Position numbers and translations under genes: made by a program
Part shown: piece by piece, positions 35,719 through 46,843 of the stretch
How positions within the stretch are numbered: the stretch's first letter is position 1
How the letters are laid out: each line of letters opens with the position of its first letter
Assembly (NCBI RefSeq): GCF_013426205.1
Contig: NC_089425.1
Span: forward strand, 1,302,001-1,366,000
Length of the DNA stretch: 64,000 nt
Direction: 5' to 3'
DNA from: Metarhizium brunneum
Taxonomy: Eukaryota > Ascomycota > Sordariomycetes > Hypocreales > Clavicipitaceae
The notes under the pieces: model-generated
Databases searched by the model: none
Seen by the model: only the letters and a program-made list of their open reading frames with translations
Told to the model about the DNA's origin: nothing

Positions 35719-37037
35719 TGCTGTGAAGTTTTAAATCGGTGGGTGGTTTGGATCGAGGTTAGAGTTCCAATAGTGAGGGAGAAGAAAGGGAATAGCATTC
35801 TCTAAACGACTCAGCTGCCGTTTATATATGTTTTGAAGCCTGGGCTTGTAGCATCGGAGATGTCCCAAGTGCTCCTCCACAATATGTCTCGTGATTGAAA
35901 CTGGAATAAACAACTCCATGTCTGTCTTGCAAGTTTATGCGCTCTGTGATTACCAATGTGCGGTACGTTTCTCCTGGAGCATTGTTGGGCCATGTGAGCC
36001 GGGGCTTGGCCGGAAAGAATTGGGAATATGACGCAGCTGATACGTCCGCTGGCCAAGGATTTGTCCTTGCAAGCAGACTGACGAGTCGGAATACTCGCAA
36101 TGGTCATTTCTGGGCCAAACTTGTGGGCGTAAAAATAGCATCCCATGCAACGATGGCATGTTGTTCCAGGGGTCCATGCCATGCGGGTGCCACGTCGGTT
36201 ATCGGGATTGATCGTCGAGGCATGGGTAACGGGCGGCTCTTGGCCGAATGCCGCCGATGCCTAGCTTATAAGTGTGATGGAGCGAATTCGGCTTCCTGCT
36301 CTCACAAATACATGGAGGCAAGAATATGTAGCGGACGGGCGACGATGAAGTCGAAATAGTATTAGTTCCCGATCCCGCATGAACAGGGCACAGCTAGACT
36401 CGTCCAATCAGCTGCGTTTAAAGTCGCTTACAGGCCAATGACGTGGGGACAGGGCTGTTCCACAACCAGTCTGGTGACGCCGCAACTTTAAGTTGCCCCT
36501 GTTAAGTATTTTGATCAACCTCGAGTCCCTCAACGTCATTGTCCACGCGCCGCGATGCATGAAGCAAGGCGAATACAAATCGCCTCGGACTGTAGAACCC
36601 GACATATGCCGGTGCTCCGTACATTGCTGCCATAGCGTGATTTGCCAACGCACGGCCGAGAGCTAGACGACTACCGGTTAGGCCCCATTGTGAGGCAATA
36701 AAAATCGCATAAGGATGGCGACTTTCTCCGCGGAGATGGTGTTGCCAGCGCGGATGGTCAGGCAGCGATGCGCTTTGAAGAAATCTCAAGGGTACTTGTC
36801 ACAACGAAAAAAAACTTGGCAACAATATGTCAGCATTGGATCTGCAATACGAGAGTAAACAAGAACCCGCTAGGCAGGTTGCTGCGACCTGATCAGCCTC
36901 TGAGCTTCTATTGCCAGCATAACCCGAAACACACGACTGTTACATTTCCCCAATGGCACCGTACAGCAGAAGGAGTATAAGCCGTCTTGGATCATGTCAA
37001 TAGACCCCCCAAGCGTACTACCTCGAACTAGTTACGC
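35719..37037. other. Intergenic, 1.3 kb
   Basis: Promoter side of P450nor and 3' side of the caspase-subtilisin gene. No gene recognised. Confidence 0.5.
35821..35830 (-). promoter_or_regulatory. TATA box candidate for P450nor
   Basis: CATATATAAA on the minus strand, about 105 nt before the start codon at 35718. Confidence 0.45.
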
Positions 37038-39259
37038 TCATCTTAGGTGCCGCAGAGCCATAACGATCTGACTCTTGATGGCGTTCTTGAAGTCAGCCTC
37101 GCTCTCGCTCTTATTCTCCATCAATATCTCATTAGATATCAACAGCCACGGCGCAACATATTCGTATCCCCCGCGACTGGTAGACATGAGCTCGAGGTAC
37201 TTTTCCGCACCGGCGGGTGTGTGAAGGGTATTCCAGTCCCTCTGGTCGAGCTGCAGGGAGTCCCGCGCAAAAGCCAGCATCGCCGCCAGCATGCCCGCCG
37301 CGATACAAACCGCAAAGGAGGTGCTGCTCTTGTACGCCGGCTCGTCCGTCCGGTCGTCTCTCCAGACCCTGACGTTTTCCCCGAACGTGCTGAAGTTTTT
37401 GCGGTGCCTCATCGGAGAGGCATTGTAAGGAGACGGGTTCCCGTAGCTGTCTGCGGAGAATATCGGGATGACGCCGTGCATTCTGGCAGGGAAAGACGCA
37501 CGATCGTTTGCACCGTTATTCCCCGTTGCAGCCAGGCAGATGATGTTTCTCCTGATGGCTTGGGATATCGCATTCGCAACACCGTCGTGGTGAATCTCAA
37601 GTCCCAACGGCAGGACGATCATGTCGACCTGCCACTCCTTGACGGAATACTCGATGCTCTGTTTCGGATTAGCATTCGGCGGAAATTCTGTAGCGAGAGA
37701 TGCTCACATGGGCAATGATGTCGGCGTTGGAAATTCTGTGGCGGTCAGTTACTTTGGCAATGAAGAATTTGGCAAATGGCGCCGTTTCTAATAGCATCGT
37801 TAAGCATGACGCCCCATGTCCGGAGTGCTCCTGGTCCCAGCTCTCATTCCCACCTTCAGAGGTAAAGTTTCGTCCACGGATATCATGGGAATCATGGGAG
37901 AGAACGTGACCACGGTCTACGCCAGTACCGAGGAGCGCGATCTTGTAAGGGCGTGTGCGGCTCTTTGCTTCACGAGTCAATCCCCATTTGGCCAAGAAGC
38001 TTGCGTATCTTTGGAACCATGCCCGGTGATCGCTGTCAAAGTCTGTTAGTGCCAGCCACTTTATTTTTTCCGAATCATGTACCTTTCTTGGTCGCCCTTG
38101 TCAACTGCCATCTTTCGCACCCAAGGTCTTCCTTCTGCAGACTCTCTATAGAAAGCCGAGCGCTCAACCTGCGACGGATTAAGCGCTGCTCGCGCCGCTG
38201 GTTGTCCCTTGGTTGGAGGAGCGGTGCCAGTGACCATGTTAGGCCAGGTATCAACGTATGCGGGCCGTATGCCCGGACTCTGAATGTCCACCGCTGAATC
38301 TCGTCTATTCATCAAGTCCCGTTCCGTGTTTGTAGTAATGTTCAAGTATGATGCAGATCGGTGGGTGGCCGATTGGTGACCTGTCGCTTCAGACTCTTCG
38401 CTGTCTTGTTTCCCTGGCTTCGATTCATGACCCGTGGCATCGGTTATCTCCGGGTCAGCCTCTTCGTCATCACTGTCTGGTACGATGCGCCGACAAATGT
38501 GAAGATCGCGGACTTGCTCACGACGTGATAGGAGTACTAGGCGGAGCGGCGAAACACCCCTCTCGTCCTCGCCGTCTCCCAAGCACACCTGGCCTTTGAT
38601 CTTCTGATAGTGCACCAAGCGGTTGTAGAGATAGGAGGTACCAAATCCTGCTGTGAACAGATCCTTTGACTTTAACAAGTCTGTGAGTTTGCTCGTCAAT
38701 GAATAATTGTCTCTCAAGGGTGCTTTCCCCTCAATGCTGCACGCCGCGAGTAGCTCGACAACGTTGTCCTGGTCACAGTAGATGGATTCTATAGCAGATG
38801 CGGCGTGGCAGCAATCCAATATAATCAGGGTATCTGCTTTGGAACCCTTGAGGAAGGATTTCTGACGAGCGTTCCACTCGACGTAAGGTTGTTGGGCTCC
38901 GCCAAAGCTTCAGTCTGGTAAGCGTTGATGCATTCCATCGTATGGTGCAGGGAAACGCCGGCTCACCACTTAATAATTAACTGACCGTCCAACGGCAATA
39001 CGGAACCGTGGCCACCATAGTATACGACCAATAGGTTCTGCTCCTTATCATGGGCGTCTCTAAACTTGCGGATCTCGTCGTCAAGGTACTTTTCAGGATC
39101 GGTGCTCGGAATATCGATCGCCTCGGTTCCGAAATTGTAAGGGGATGTCAACACGCGCTGAAGATCTGTCCTCTGATCTTTGAAAGTTTGTATGGCATCT
39201 TTCCAGCATATCAAGAGTGCCTGCACATCTTCGTATCTGCGCATCTTGCTCAGACCCAT
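37038..39259 (-). CDS. Caspase-like / subtilisin-like double protease fusion
   Basis: Four exons in phase on the minus strand (38967-39259, 38083-38907, 37708-38032, 37038-37658) give 687 residues. The N-terminal domain is a caspase-like (C14) p20 fold: LLVVYYGGHG with His84, and, restored by intron 1, TLIILDCCHAASA with Cys131. A charged, disordered linker (about 235-370) follows. The C-terminal domain is a subtilisin (S8) fold: ALLGTGVD with Asp412, SGHGASCL with His445, CLAATGNNGAND with the oxyanion Asn, and SSTSFAVCIAAGML with Ser595. All catalytic residues of both proteases are present. No signal peptide, so probably cytosolic. Fungal NLR receptors and their partners use both domain types as effectors, so a role in regulated death or incompatibility is an inference. 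The start is the first in-phase ATG; an upstream exon cannot be excluded. Alternative: two adjacent genes, but the three splice junctions all fit one frame. Confidence 0.85.
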
Positions 39260-39754
39260 GATAAATCATTCATGGCACCAAGCACAGGACAGAAAGTTGG
39301 AGAAGGTCTGTCACAAGGCATTGTCCGTTCAGAAAATTGAGCGTGCGGGCATACTTCTTGCGTGTCTAAATTTGATTAGGCAGGGAATCCCGACCTGCAG
39401 ATATGATGTTTTCCTCATGCATGTCAGCAATTTCTGCCCGTGTGCATGTTGGATCTCCCCTCAACGTGTTCCCTCCACACATTTTCATTACGACAGTCGA
39501 ATCACCCCCAGATTTCTTCATTGAAAAAAATGATTGGAAATGACGATGGCCTTCCTCAGAAGTATAATGCTTCAATGAGCCACCAAAAGATATCATATGC
39601 ATTTTACGAGCCAGAGTCATCTCTTGTGGTGAAGGCGGGATCGTGTGGCTATGTGTGTAGACAGATCTGGCTCATGACATCCACTTTTGAAATGAATTGC
39701 TCGGAGGCGCGCTTACGCCCCGCTTTCGACGCTCACACCAGCAGCCGGCCCTAC

Positions 39755-39776
39755 CCTAGGTACTTAAGTACCTAGG
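39755..39776. repeat. 22-bp perfect palindrome centred on CTTAAG
   Basis: Each arm is CCTAGGTACTT or its complement, and the symmetry is perfect for 22 nt. It lies at the edge of the AT-rich desert, next to the caspase-subtilisin gene. Related TACCTAGG cores occur elsewhere in the window. Confidence 0.75.
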
Positions 39777-40089
39777 TAGATACATTTCACATATTATAAA
39801 TTCATGGTAGATTTTCTGAGCACCGAAAAGCTCGGCCGATAGGTGTGACCGGATGGGTAATTGAGGCGCCTGGGATGCTGGAGTACCTAGAAAATCCGAT
39901 CTGAAAGACATCAGCTATGACGAAGTCGAGCAGGCAGGGCTTGAAAGGCTTGGCAGGGCAGAAATTATCAAGCTGGCTTCTTCGGCCCGTCTTTGGGGTC
40001 GCAAACTGACCGAGACTGTGCGGCGGCTTTTATGCACATAAATCCGGATCGAGGGAATGCGGAGTACCTGTTTGACCGTAGTTTTTCTT

Positions 40090-40330
40090 ATAGGAATCCG
40101 TGTGACTTCTTAATTTTATTACCTTTGTCTTTGCTGTTTCTGAGGCTATTTTGAATTGCAATGTTCTGATTTGTTAATAAGTTTTATAACTACCTAGGGA
40201 TGTAGTAATTACTACAATAATTTATGTATCGTATTACTTACTGAACTATTCCTCAATATATTCAAGTATTTAATAACTTCTTTTTAATTGATATAGTGCT
40301 AATTTAAAGCCTCCATCTGTATAGTGCTGT
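40090..40330. repeat. AT-rich, possibly RIP-degraded segment
   Basis: Very low G/C, with many TA dinucleotides and no open frame. It resembles a mutated transposon remnant, but no terminal repeats or transposon protein can be read. Confidence 0.4.
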
Positions 40331-41497
40331 CACAAGGGCTTAACGAAGGGCTTGGAGCAATTACTCAATTCATCTAATAACCTTGAGTCTTTGGTATCAA
40401 AGGTCCTTGGTTTTCTGCAAGGCCTTGAGGGACCGAAGATGGTGAGTGCCTTCTGCCCTAATCCCGTGACCGTAGCCCTTGTGTAACCAACGCCATTTCC
40501 GTGTAACACTCGGGCCGCGATGTGGTCTGTACAGATTCGGCGGCAGCTTGCAGCCTTGCCTGGTCGAGGAGTCAAAATTATCCTGCTTACTGATCAGGTT
40601 TCATCCCAGAGCAGGTGAAAAGAGTGTGTAGGTCTCATACAAAGGCATGGAAATAAGTGTTTGATTCAATCTACCAACTTGCTTTGATGTCAACGGCGCT
40701 TGATTTTCTCAATGTCTTCGGGGTCTTAATCATACAAAGCGGCAGCGAGCTTCGACGCCCGAGGCCATAGAAGCTGAAGGTTTCTAACTAGGTCTTTGGG
40801 CCTTTGCGTAACTATCGTCGGCTCGAGGGTCGGTCCGCGTCGTACTGTTATGATACCCCCTGTTACACGCTGGCATCAACCGTTCGTGCTGTGAAGCATG
40901 ACATTATGCAGAAACACGACATTCTGTCGCTGAGAACATCCAAGCTTGGTTTATGCAAGCATTTAGCGTCGAAATACACCGCTAAATTAGGATAATGTAC
41001 AATAACCCCTGCGTCACCATTGAAAAATCACTACGTACTCCCCTGTAAATCACAATTAATATCCACCAATATGAATTAAGAGTCAATGCGCTTATTAGTG
41101 GAGAGGCCCCTGGGTATAATCCCCACAGACTTCCTTGTCAGGTCACTCATGGCTAAACTTACATAAAGGGGTTGGGTTGTAGTATGGTTAGTTGGGAACA
41201 ATTATGATAAGCTACAAAGTGGCCCAGAGGTAGCGACAGTTGCGAATGGACACCCCCAGTCAACAGAAATGACATTTGCGGCAACTGGTTTTCATTATTC
41301 GGCGTCCGTGACAAGGGCTTGCAAAGGATTCAATTCAACGATAATCAAGTAGGGTGTCAGAGGTCCTTGGTTTTCCAAGGGGAAGGAAGGGAATAGTAAC
41401 CACTATATATACATAAAAGGAACGGCTGTGCCTAGGGCTCTTACCCGGCACGCGTTCAATCTGTGTAACCAGCAGGTCCTTTGTCCGTGAAGCCCCT

Positions 41498-43205
41498 TTG
41501 TGCTTTACGATCTTGTTGGCCCTTTACCGTGAAACAGCGTCTGCGGAAGACAAGACACCAGGTCCCAACACTGCCGAAGAAATAAATGATGGAGCTGCCC
41601 CTACGGACTCGACCCCAAAACTTCCATCGGCTTATGGAATCTTTGATTGCCGACAAGCATGGTACCGTGGTGTATCTTGGACAAGATGGCTCTCCTTGCG
41701 TCGTCACTGATGCCTCTCATCCGCATCATCGTCTTGCGTGCGACTGGATGACATCTGGCTCGCTATTGTAAGCCAGCCGTGCTGGAAGGCCCATGCACAT
41801 TCGAGAGTCATAGATGTTACATTCATGAGCTGGGATCCGACAGGAGAACCAGGGACATTCTGCCTGCCAATTTGACGAGATGGAGGCTCCTGCGGCGACC
41901 AAGTTAGCAGTTGAAGGGCTGGGCAAAGTCATCTCCTTTCCAGATTTTTAACTTATTCCTCGCCTGGCTTTTCGACAACCACAGAAAACGATAATACCGT
42001 GGCTAGGTGTATCTTCATGCGGAGTTACACGTTCATAGGAGAGGATAATGGCCCTGAAGAACCGATTGATTGCAGCATTAATCTGTTGCGATTCTTGGCG
42101 AGAAGGATGACGATCGAAAAATTCAGTCTCGCATTGCTGAGGGAAAGGGGGAGCCTTTCAAATTCGAGCACAGAATATGCGTGGTGTTCCTTGATTGCTC
42201 CATCAAGGCTTCGATGACCACTGCTTGGCAAAAAGTTGTCGAATTTCGGCGTAATATTCCCACTCAAAGTTTTCGGATATATCGTGCTGGGCTGGAGTCA
42301 CTGGACACTTTTGCAGCTGGGCGCCGAAGGGCTGGCCTATTTCCTAGAATCGGTCAGATGTCAAGATTGAGTGGTATAGGGCGTCAACAGCACTCGAGAT
42401 GACCAAGCTGGATTTTATCCTGTGACGTCCATCATTGAGGCCTATGCCGCGAGGCAGCTCAGCGGCCGAGGTCGTTGACTCATCGGGCTATGTAGCCACT
42501 CTACAGCTTCGCCGGAATTGCCGCAGATGATTCCGGGGATAACATGTTGGAGGACAAATATAGCGAGAGAGACGAGACGTGCACAATGAAATATAGGCTG
42601 GGCATCGGAAATACTCGGCTATGAGCCCCTTTTGCTGGACCCCTTTGCTTCATGACTCAGTGATAACCACTCTGACACAAGACCTGGCAGGTTTGACGGA
42701 AAGCCCGCAGATGCGCTCCCGCCCGTCTCTGCATGTCATGTGCGAAGCGAAGGATGAATTTTGGTGAGGAATTTCCAGAAAAAAATGTGGTTTGGAGAGA
42801 AAAATGAAACGCCGTGGGTCGTGGCTATTAGAGGATTGACAGCGGCATTTTCGTCACAGCTGCTTCGAAGCAGGGACGAGGCCATGCATTGAAACGACCC
42901 CAAGGATGGGGCTTCGACTCGGCATAATGGGCTGAATAGTGATTTTTAATGCCGAATTATGGCAGACAGGACAAGAACACTCATTGCTGTTCGAGTGCGA
43001 TACTGTACAGCGTTTTCAGTGGACATGGATGACGGAGCGCGGCAATGTGTCGATCAGCACCAGACATCACTCGATATCGAGACAAAGTCGGCGCTTACTG
43101 ATGGACAATTTTGCTCCGAGTCGAACATCAGACGATACTCCTAGCCCAAAGCACAATGGAATATTTCAGGGCACTAGAATGAAACACGGGTGGATTGCTT
43201 TGTAA
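41498..43205 (+). pseudogene. Unidentified decayed coding fragments
   Basis: Several short plus-strand frames have protein-like composition, for example 41586-41771 (LIADKHGTVVYLGQDG), 42181-42402 (ASMTTAWQKVVEFRRN) and 42939-43205. They lie in different frames with stops between, so no single product can be built. I do not recognise any family. They may be the remains of one gene or of a mobile element. Confidence 0.3.
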
Positions 43206-45526
43206 TGGGCTCGCTTCTTTGCACGATTGCGTGCTGTGGTGACGAGGCCTGTGAATAGAGGACTATTAACTACTATGTGGGAGCTTGCCTGGCACATGCA
43301 GATAATCCTCTCATGGCATGCTGTGCCATGTAAGTGGATAGGAGCTTACGACAAGAGGGCGCACAAAGCGTGACTGCAATTTCACGACGACCAAGAGCGC
43401 CAGCAGCAGCTGGGGCACAGAAACCTAGGAGATTGTGGCTGGAGACAAATGCAGTGGGGGGTCGGGACATGCATAGAACCGCCTACAATTCAGGCCGAAG
43501 GTGTACATATGTAGTCAGATACATGTAAGTACAATGACATGACAAGGGGTTACAGCCCATGAGAGGTCCCGTGATTGTAGAGACATGCGTCAACTGGTGT
43601 GGGGGGAGAAGGTACTGGACCTGAAGACCTAACAAAAATAAATCATCTTATGTGAATACAAGTCACGAACTCCTCCCTTGCTGTTTAGTTTATACAATCA
43701 TCATCCATAACCACTACTGTATATAAAAGGAGATCATTTTTATTAGCGTAAAAATTCCCGTATGTAACCCTCCCTGGGTTGGATTGTACGGCGTGACATG
43801 TCTGGTAATATACGTGCCCCTACAGAGTACCACAGGGATTCGCATCCCCCGCAAAAGCCCAGTGCACCATTGATGCAACGCCGCAGAGAGTCAACTCGTT
43901 GACAATACGACCTATTCGCACCAGACCCCTGGGAGATCTTCCTTGTCAGGCCGTACGGGCGGCAGCCATGGATGGACCTCGAATGTAGGCAAAAGGCTCC
44001 ATGTCAATGTTGACTGCGCAGTGTTGATTCGAGCAAGTATCAATTCAAAGCAGTCTTTGATACCTGCACGCATGCGGGCTCTTTGTTCAAACCGGACGGG
44101 ACCAGACCGGACCAGACACTTACTCGTCGCGCCTGCCGTGTGTTGCAGAAAAGTACGGAGTAGCCAAGTGCGCAAAGGGGGAAATGAGATCGGAAATATG
44201 ACGGCAGTGGCGCCAAAGCCGACATATCCCAGAGCCATGTTGTGGCACAACGATTCATGTGGCAAAATGTGGAGCCACTGCGCAGAGCCAAGTCGCGATT
44301 CATTCGGCTCCTCGCTGCCCCCGTCCACTTCGCCTCGAGACCAAGATGGCCGAGATCAGATAAGCTTGGCGGCGACCGCCAGGTATCCCACAAGAGCCGA
44401 GCTGGGCATCTGGAATCCACGGGGCGTTGCCCAAAGAGGTCTGCATGACGCGGCGGTGGACCCAGAGCGGAGGCGTTTGTCAAGGCTCCATCTGGCAATG
44501 GACTCCAAATGTACTTTCAGGGCCCCCGTTAATAGTTCCCCGGGATTATTCATGAGCCGCGCGCATTGCTGTGGAGGCCGGGCCAAGATGCGACATCAAT
44601 GGACGCTCAGCCGGCGCGACCTGGCCAGCTGGTTGTGGTGAGTTGACTGAGGAATCATGGATGGCTTCAACATTGAATGCTCCATCTTGGAGGAGCACTT
44701 GCCTTGGGGCTGCGACACTGGGCGGTGGCAGTGGGCAGTGGGCAGTTGACATCAGTCACGACTCACATGATCGAGTCAGGCCGGACCTTTGAAGCTTCAA
44801 TGTTCCATGTCCAGTTTTCAACTCTCCGATACGGGGCTGGCACAGGCCGCTGTGACGCTGTCTCGGGCCAACAGGAGACATGACAGGGCACTTCAGCTCA
44901 CTTGGCATTCAATGTTTTTCTTTCTTCTCTTCCAGAAGTTGTGCTGATCCTCCAACATGTACAAACGTGGCACGGCCATCATTGACGGGACGATGCCGCC
45001 AAAACTGATTCGCCCATCTTAGCCGCCTGCACAGGCACAGGCTTACAGCATAGAGAGTCGCCAATGTGAAACCAGGACAGCATCAAGACCCTGTTGGCTG
45101 AGCTATGCATGACTGCCATCCTCCAATGTCGCCTAGGCCCAAGTGGCGTCTAAAACTAAGACTATAGCGTCCCGGCAGCACATCATCGTGGCGGTTGAAC
45201 CTGGTCGCGCGCGGTTCCACCAACTTGATGCTGACATATAGTATATGCACTCGAGGATGAGCTTATTTTTCGATAGGGCCAAAGACGGCAGTCTGCCGGG
45301 GTTTACCATGCATCCCAGGAATCCCAGGGAGTCGGGGACTCTCCGAGACTCCAAGAGACTCCAAGACGGAGCCAAGAGAGGCTGCGCACCCCGTCCGCGT
45401 AATAGATGCTGAGGCCGGCCACTCCGCCGGTAGCATATGCCGCGATTATGGCGGTTTGTTGTTTCCTTCTCAAAGCGTTTTGGATGAGTCAATGCCACCC
45501 AGGACGTTGAATCGCCGAGTGTGAAA

Positions 45527-45534
45527 TATATAAA
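45527..45534 (+). promoter_or_regulatory. TATA box candidate for the solute-binding-protein-like gene
   Basis: TATATAAA lies 129 nt before the start codon, followed by a CT-rich leader with ACCACTCAACAGG. Confidence 0.5.
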
Positions 45535-45662
45535 GATGACCTGCAGCCCCCCATTCACCACCAGTCCCGAATCCTCACCACTCAACAGGACTACCAACTT
45601 CACACCTTCATTTTCCCACTGTTGTTAACCATATACTCACTCTTTACGTCTCGACTCCCAGC

Positions 45663-46843
45663 ATGCGCCCCGTACTCGCTTCACCGCTCCTGCTGAGCTC
45701 GGCCCTCGCCGCATGCGTTGACGGCGCGAGCAAGGCCGGCGGCGCCGGCTCCGGTGCCGGCGCCCAGTCCGCCGTCGAATCCCGCACAATCGACGAGATC
45801 TACAAGGCTGCCGTGGCCGAGGGTGGCCAGGTCGTCCTCTGGCACGGCGGCGACGAGGTCAACCAGATGGACTTTATCAAGGATGCCTTTGAGAAGCGAT
45901 TCCCCGACATGAAGCTCAACATCACTGTCGATCTCTCCAAGTACCACGACGGCAGAATTGACCAGCAAGTGGCCGCCAAGGCGCCTAGCCAGGTCGACAG
46001 CGTCTACCTGCAGACCGTCCACGATTTCCCTCGCTGGGCCAAGGAGGGTGTTCTGCTGGACTACGCGCCATTGGGATACGACCAAATCCTCCCAGAGTTC
46101 AAGGACAAGTCGACCGCCTCGTGGTACGCCCTCGAGGTGCTGTTCTGGCAGAACGCCTGGAACACCAAGAAGCTTCCCAATGCCAACTTCAACAACTTTG
46201 ACGAGTTCCTCAAGCCCGAGTACAAGGACAAGTTGGTCCTGACGTATCCCAACGACGACGACGCAGTCCTCTTTGCCTTTGACCTGATGTAAGTCACTCC
46301 ATGCCGGCCTACACCGGACCATGTCGGCTAACCATGTGTTTTTTTTTTCGCCCCTTTAGCCTGCAGAAAAAGGGCAATGCCTGGCTCGACAAGCTGCTCG
46401 CGCAGAATCCCACCTGGGTCCGCGGCACGGCCACGCCCTTCACCCTCATCGCCAAGGAGGACAGCCCCCTGGCGGCGACCTTCACCACGGCCGTCGGCTT
46501 CGCCAACGTGACCAACATCCGCACCGCGTTCCCCAACGACGCGCAGTTCGTCTCCTGGGGCCAGAGGGGCGGCATCCTCAAGAACGCGCCGCACCCCGAG
46601 GGCGCCAAGCTGCTGGCCGCCTTCATGCTCACCCCCGAGTTCCAGAAGGAGTACGGCTGGAGCGTCCGCGGCGACGTCCCGGCCCCCGCTGGCTTCCCCA
46701 AGGTCACCGAGATGCAGAACACCGACGTCTTTGCCTTTAACACCTGGATGGAGGACCGCGCCCGCGTCGAGCGCCTCCGCTTCTGGTACGAGGACCGCAT
46801 CGGCACTGCCCAGGGCGTGAGCCCCCTGGTCGATAACGTCTAA
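45663..46843 (+). CDS. Secreted bacterial-type extracellular solute-binding protein
   Basis: 369 residues from exons 45663-46288 and 46360-46843. The 71-nt intron restores FDLILQKKGN. It resembles family 1 periplasmic binding proteins of Fe3+/thiamine/polyamine ABC importers: VVLWHGGDEVNQMDFIKDAF, SVYLQTVHDFPRWAKEGVLL, LEVLFWQNAWNTKKL and KLVLTYPNDDDAVLFAF; then, after the intron, PHPEGAKLLAAFMLTPEFQK. The N-terminus is a signal peptide that ends LAAC, the form of a bacterial lipobox, although eukaryotes do not lipidate it. A Gly/Ala-rich linker follows. Such proteins occur sporadically in secretomes of filamentous fungi. With no ABC permease partner nearby, the ligand and role are unknown. 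Strong G/C third-position bias and a mostly bacterial family suggest old horizontal transfer, later gaining an intron. Confidence 0.85.

Larger units (their letters stand above)
39260..45662. other. 6.4-kb AT-rich gene desert with decayed fragments
   Basis: No intact gene is recognised. The part at about 40.09-40.33 kb is very AT-rich, with TAAT/TTAA runs typical of RIP-mutated repeats. From 41.46 to 43.2 kb, short frames on the plus strand look protein-like but are broken by stops and frame changes. A TATA-like TATATAAAAGG at about 43721-43731 has no obvious gene after it. The last 130 nt hold the promoter of the next gene. Confidence 0.5.

Noticed and set aside
38033..38082. Stop codon at the end of the caspase exon as a true gene end
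   Set aside because: It lies inside a 50-nt interval with a GTACAT donor, CTAAC branch site and CAG acceptor whose removal joins the two protease domains in phase.
43943..44641. 232-codon plus-strand frame in the gene desert
   Set aside because: No recognisable domain, basic and low-complexity composition, and overlapped by equally open minus-strand frames.
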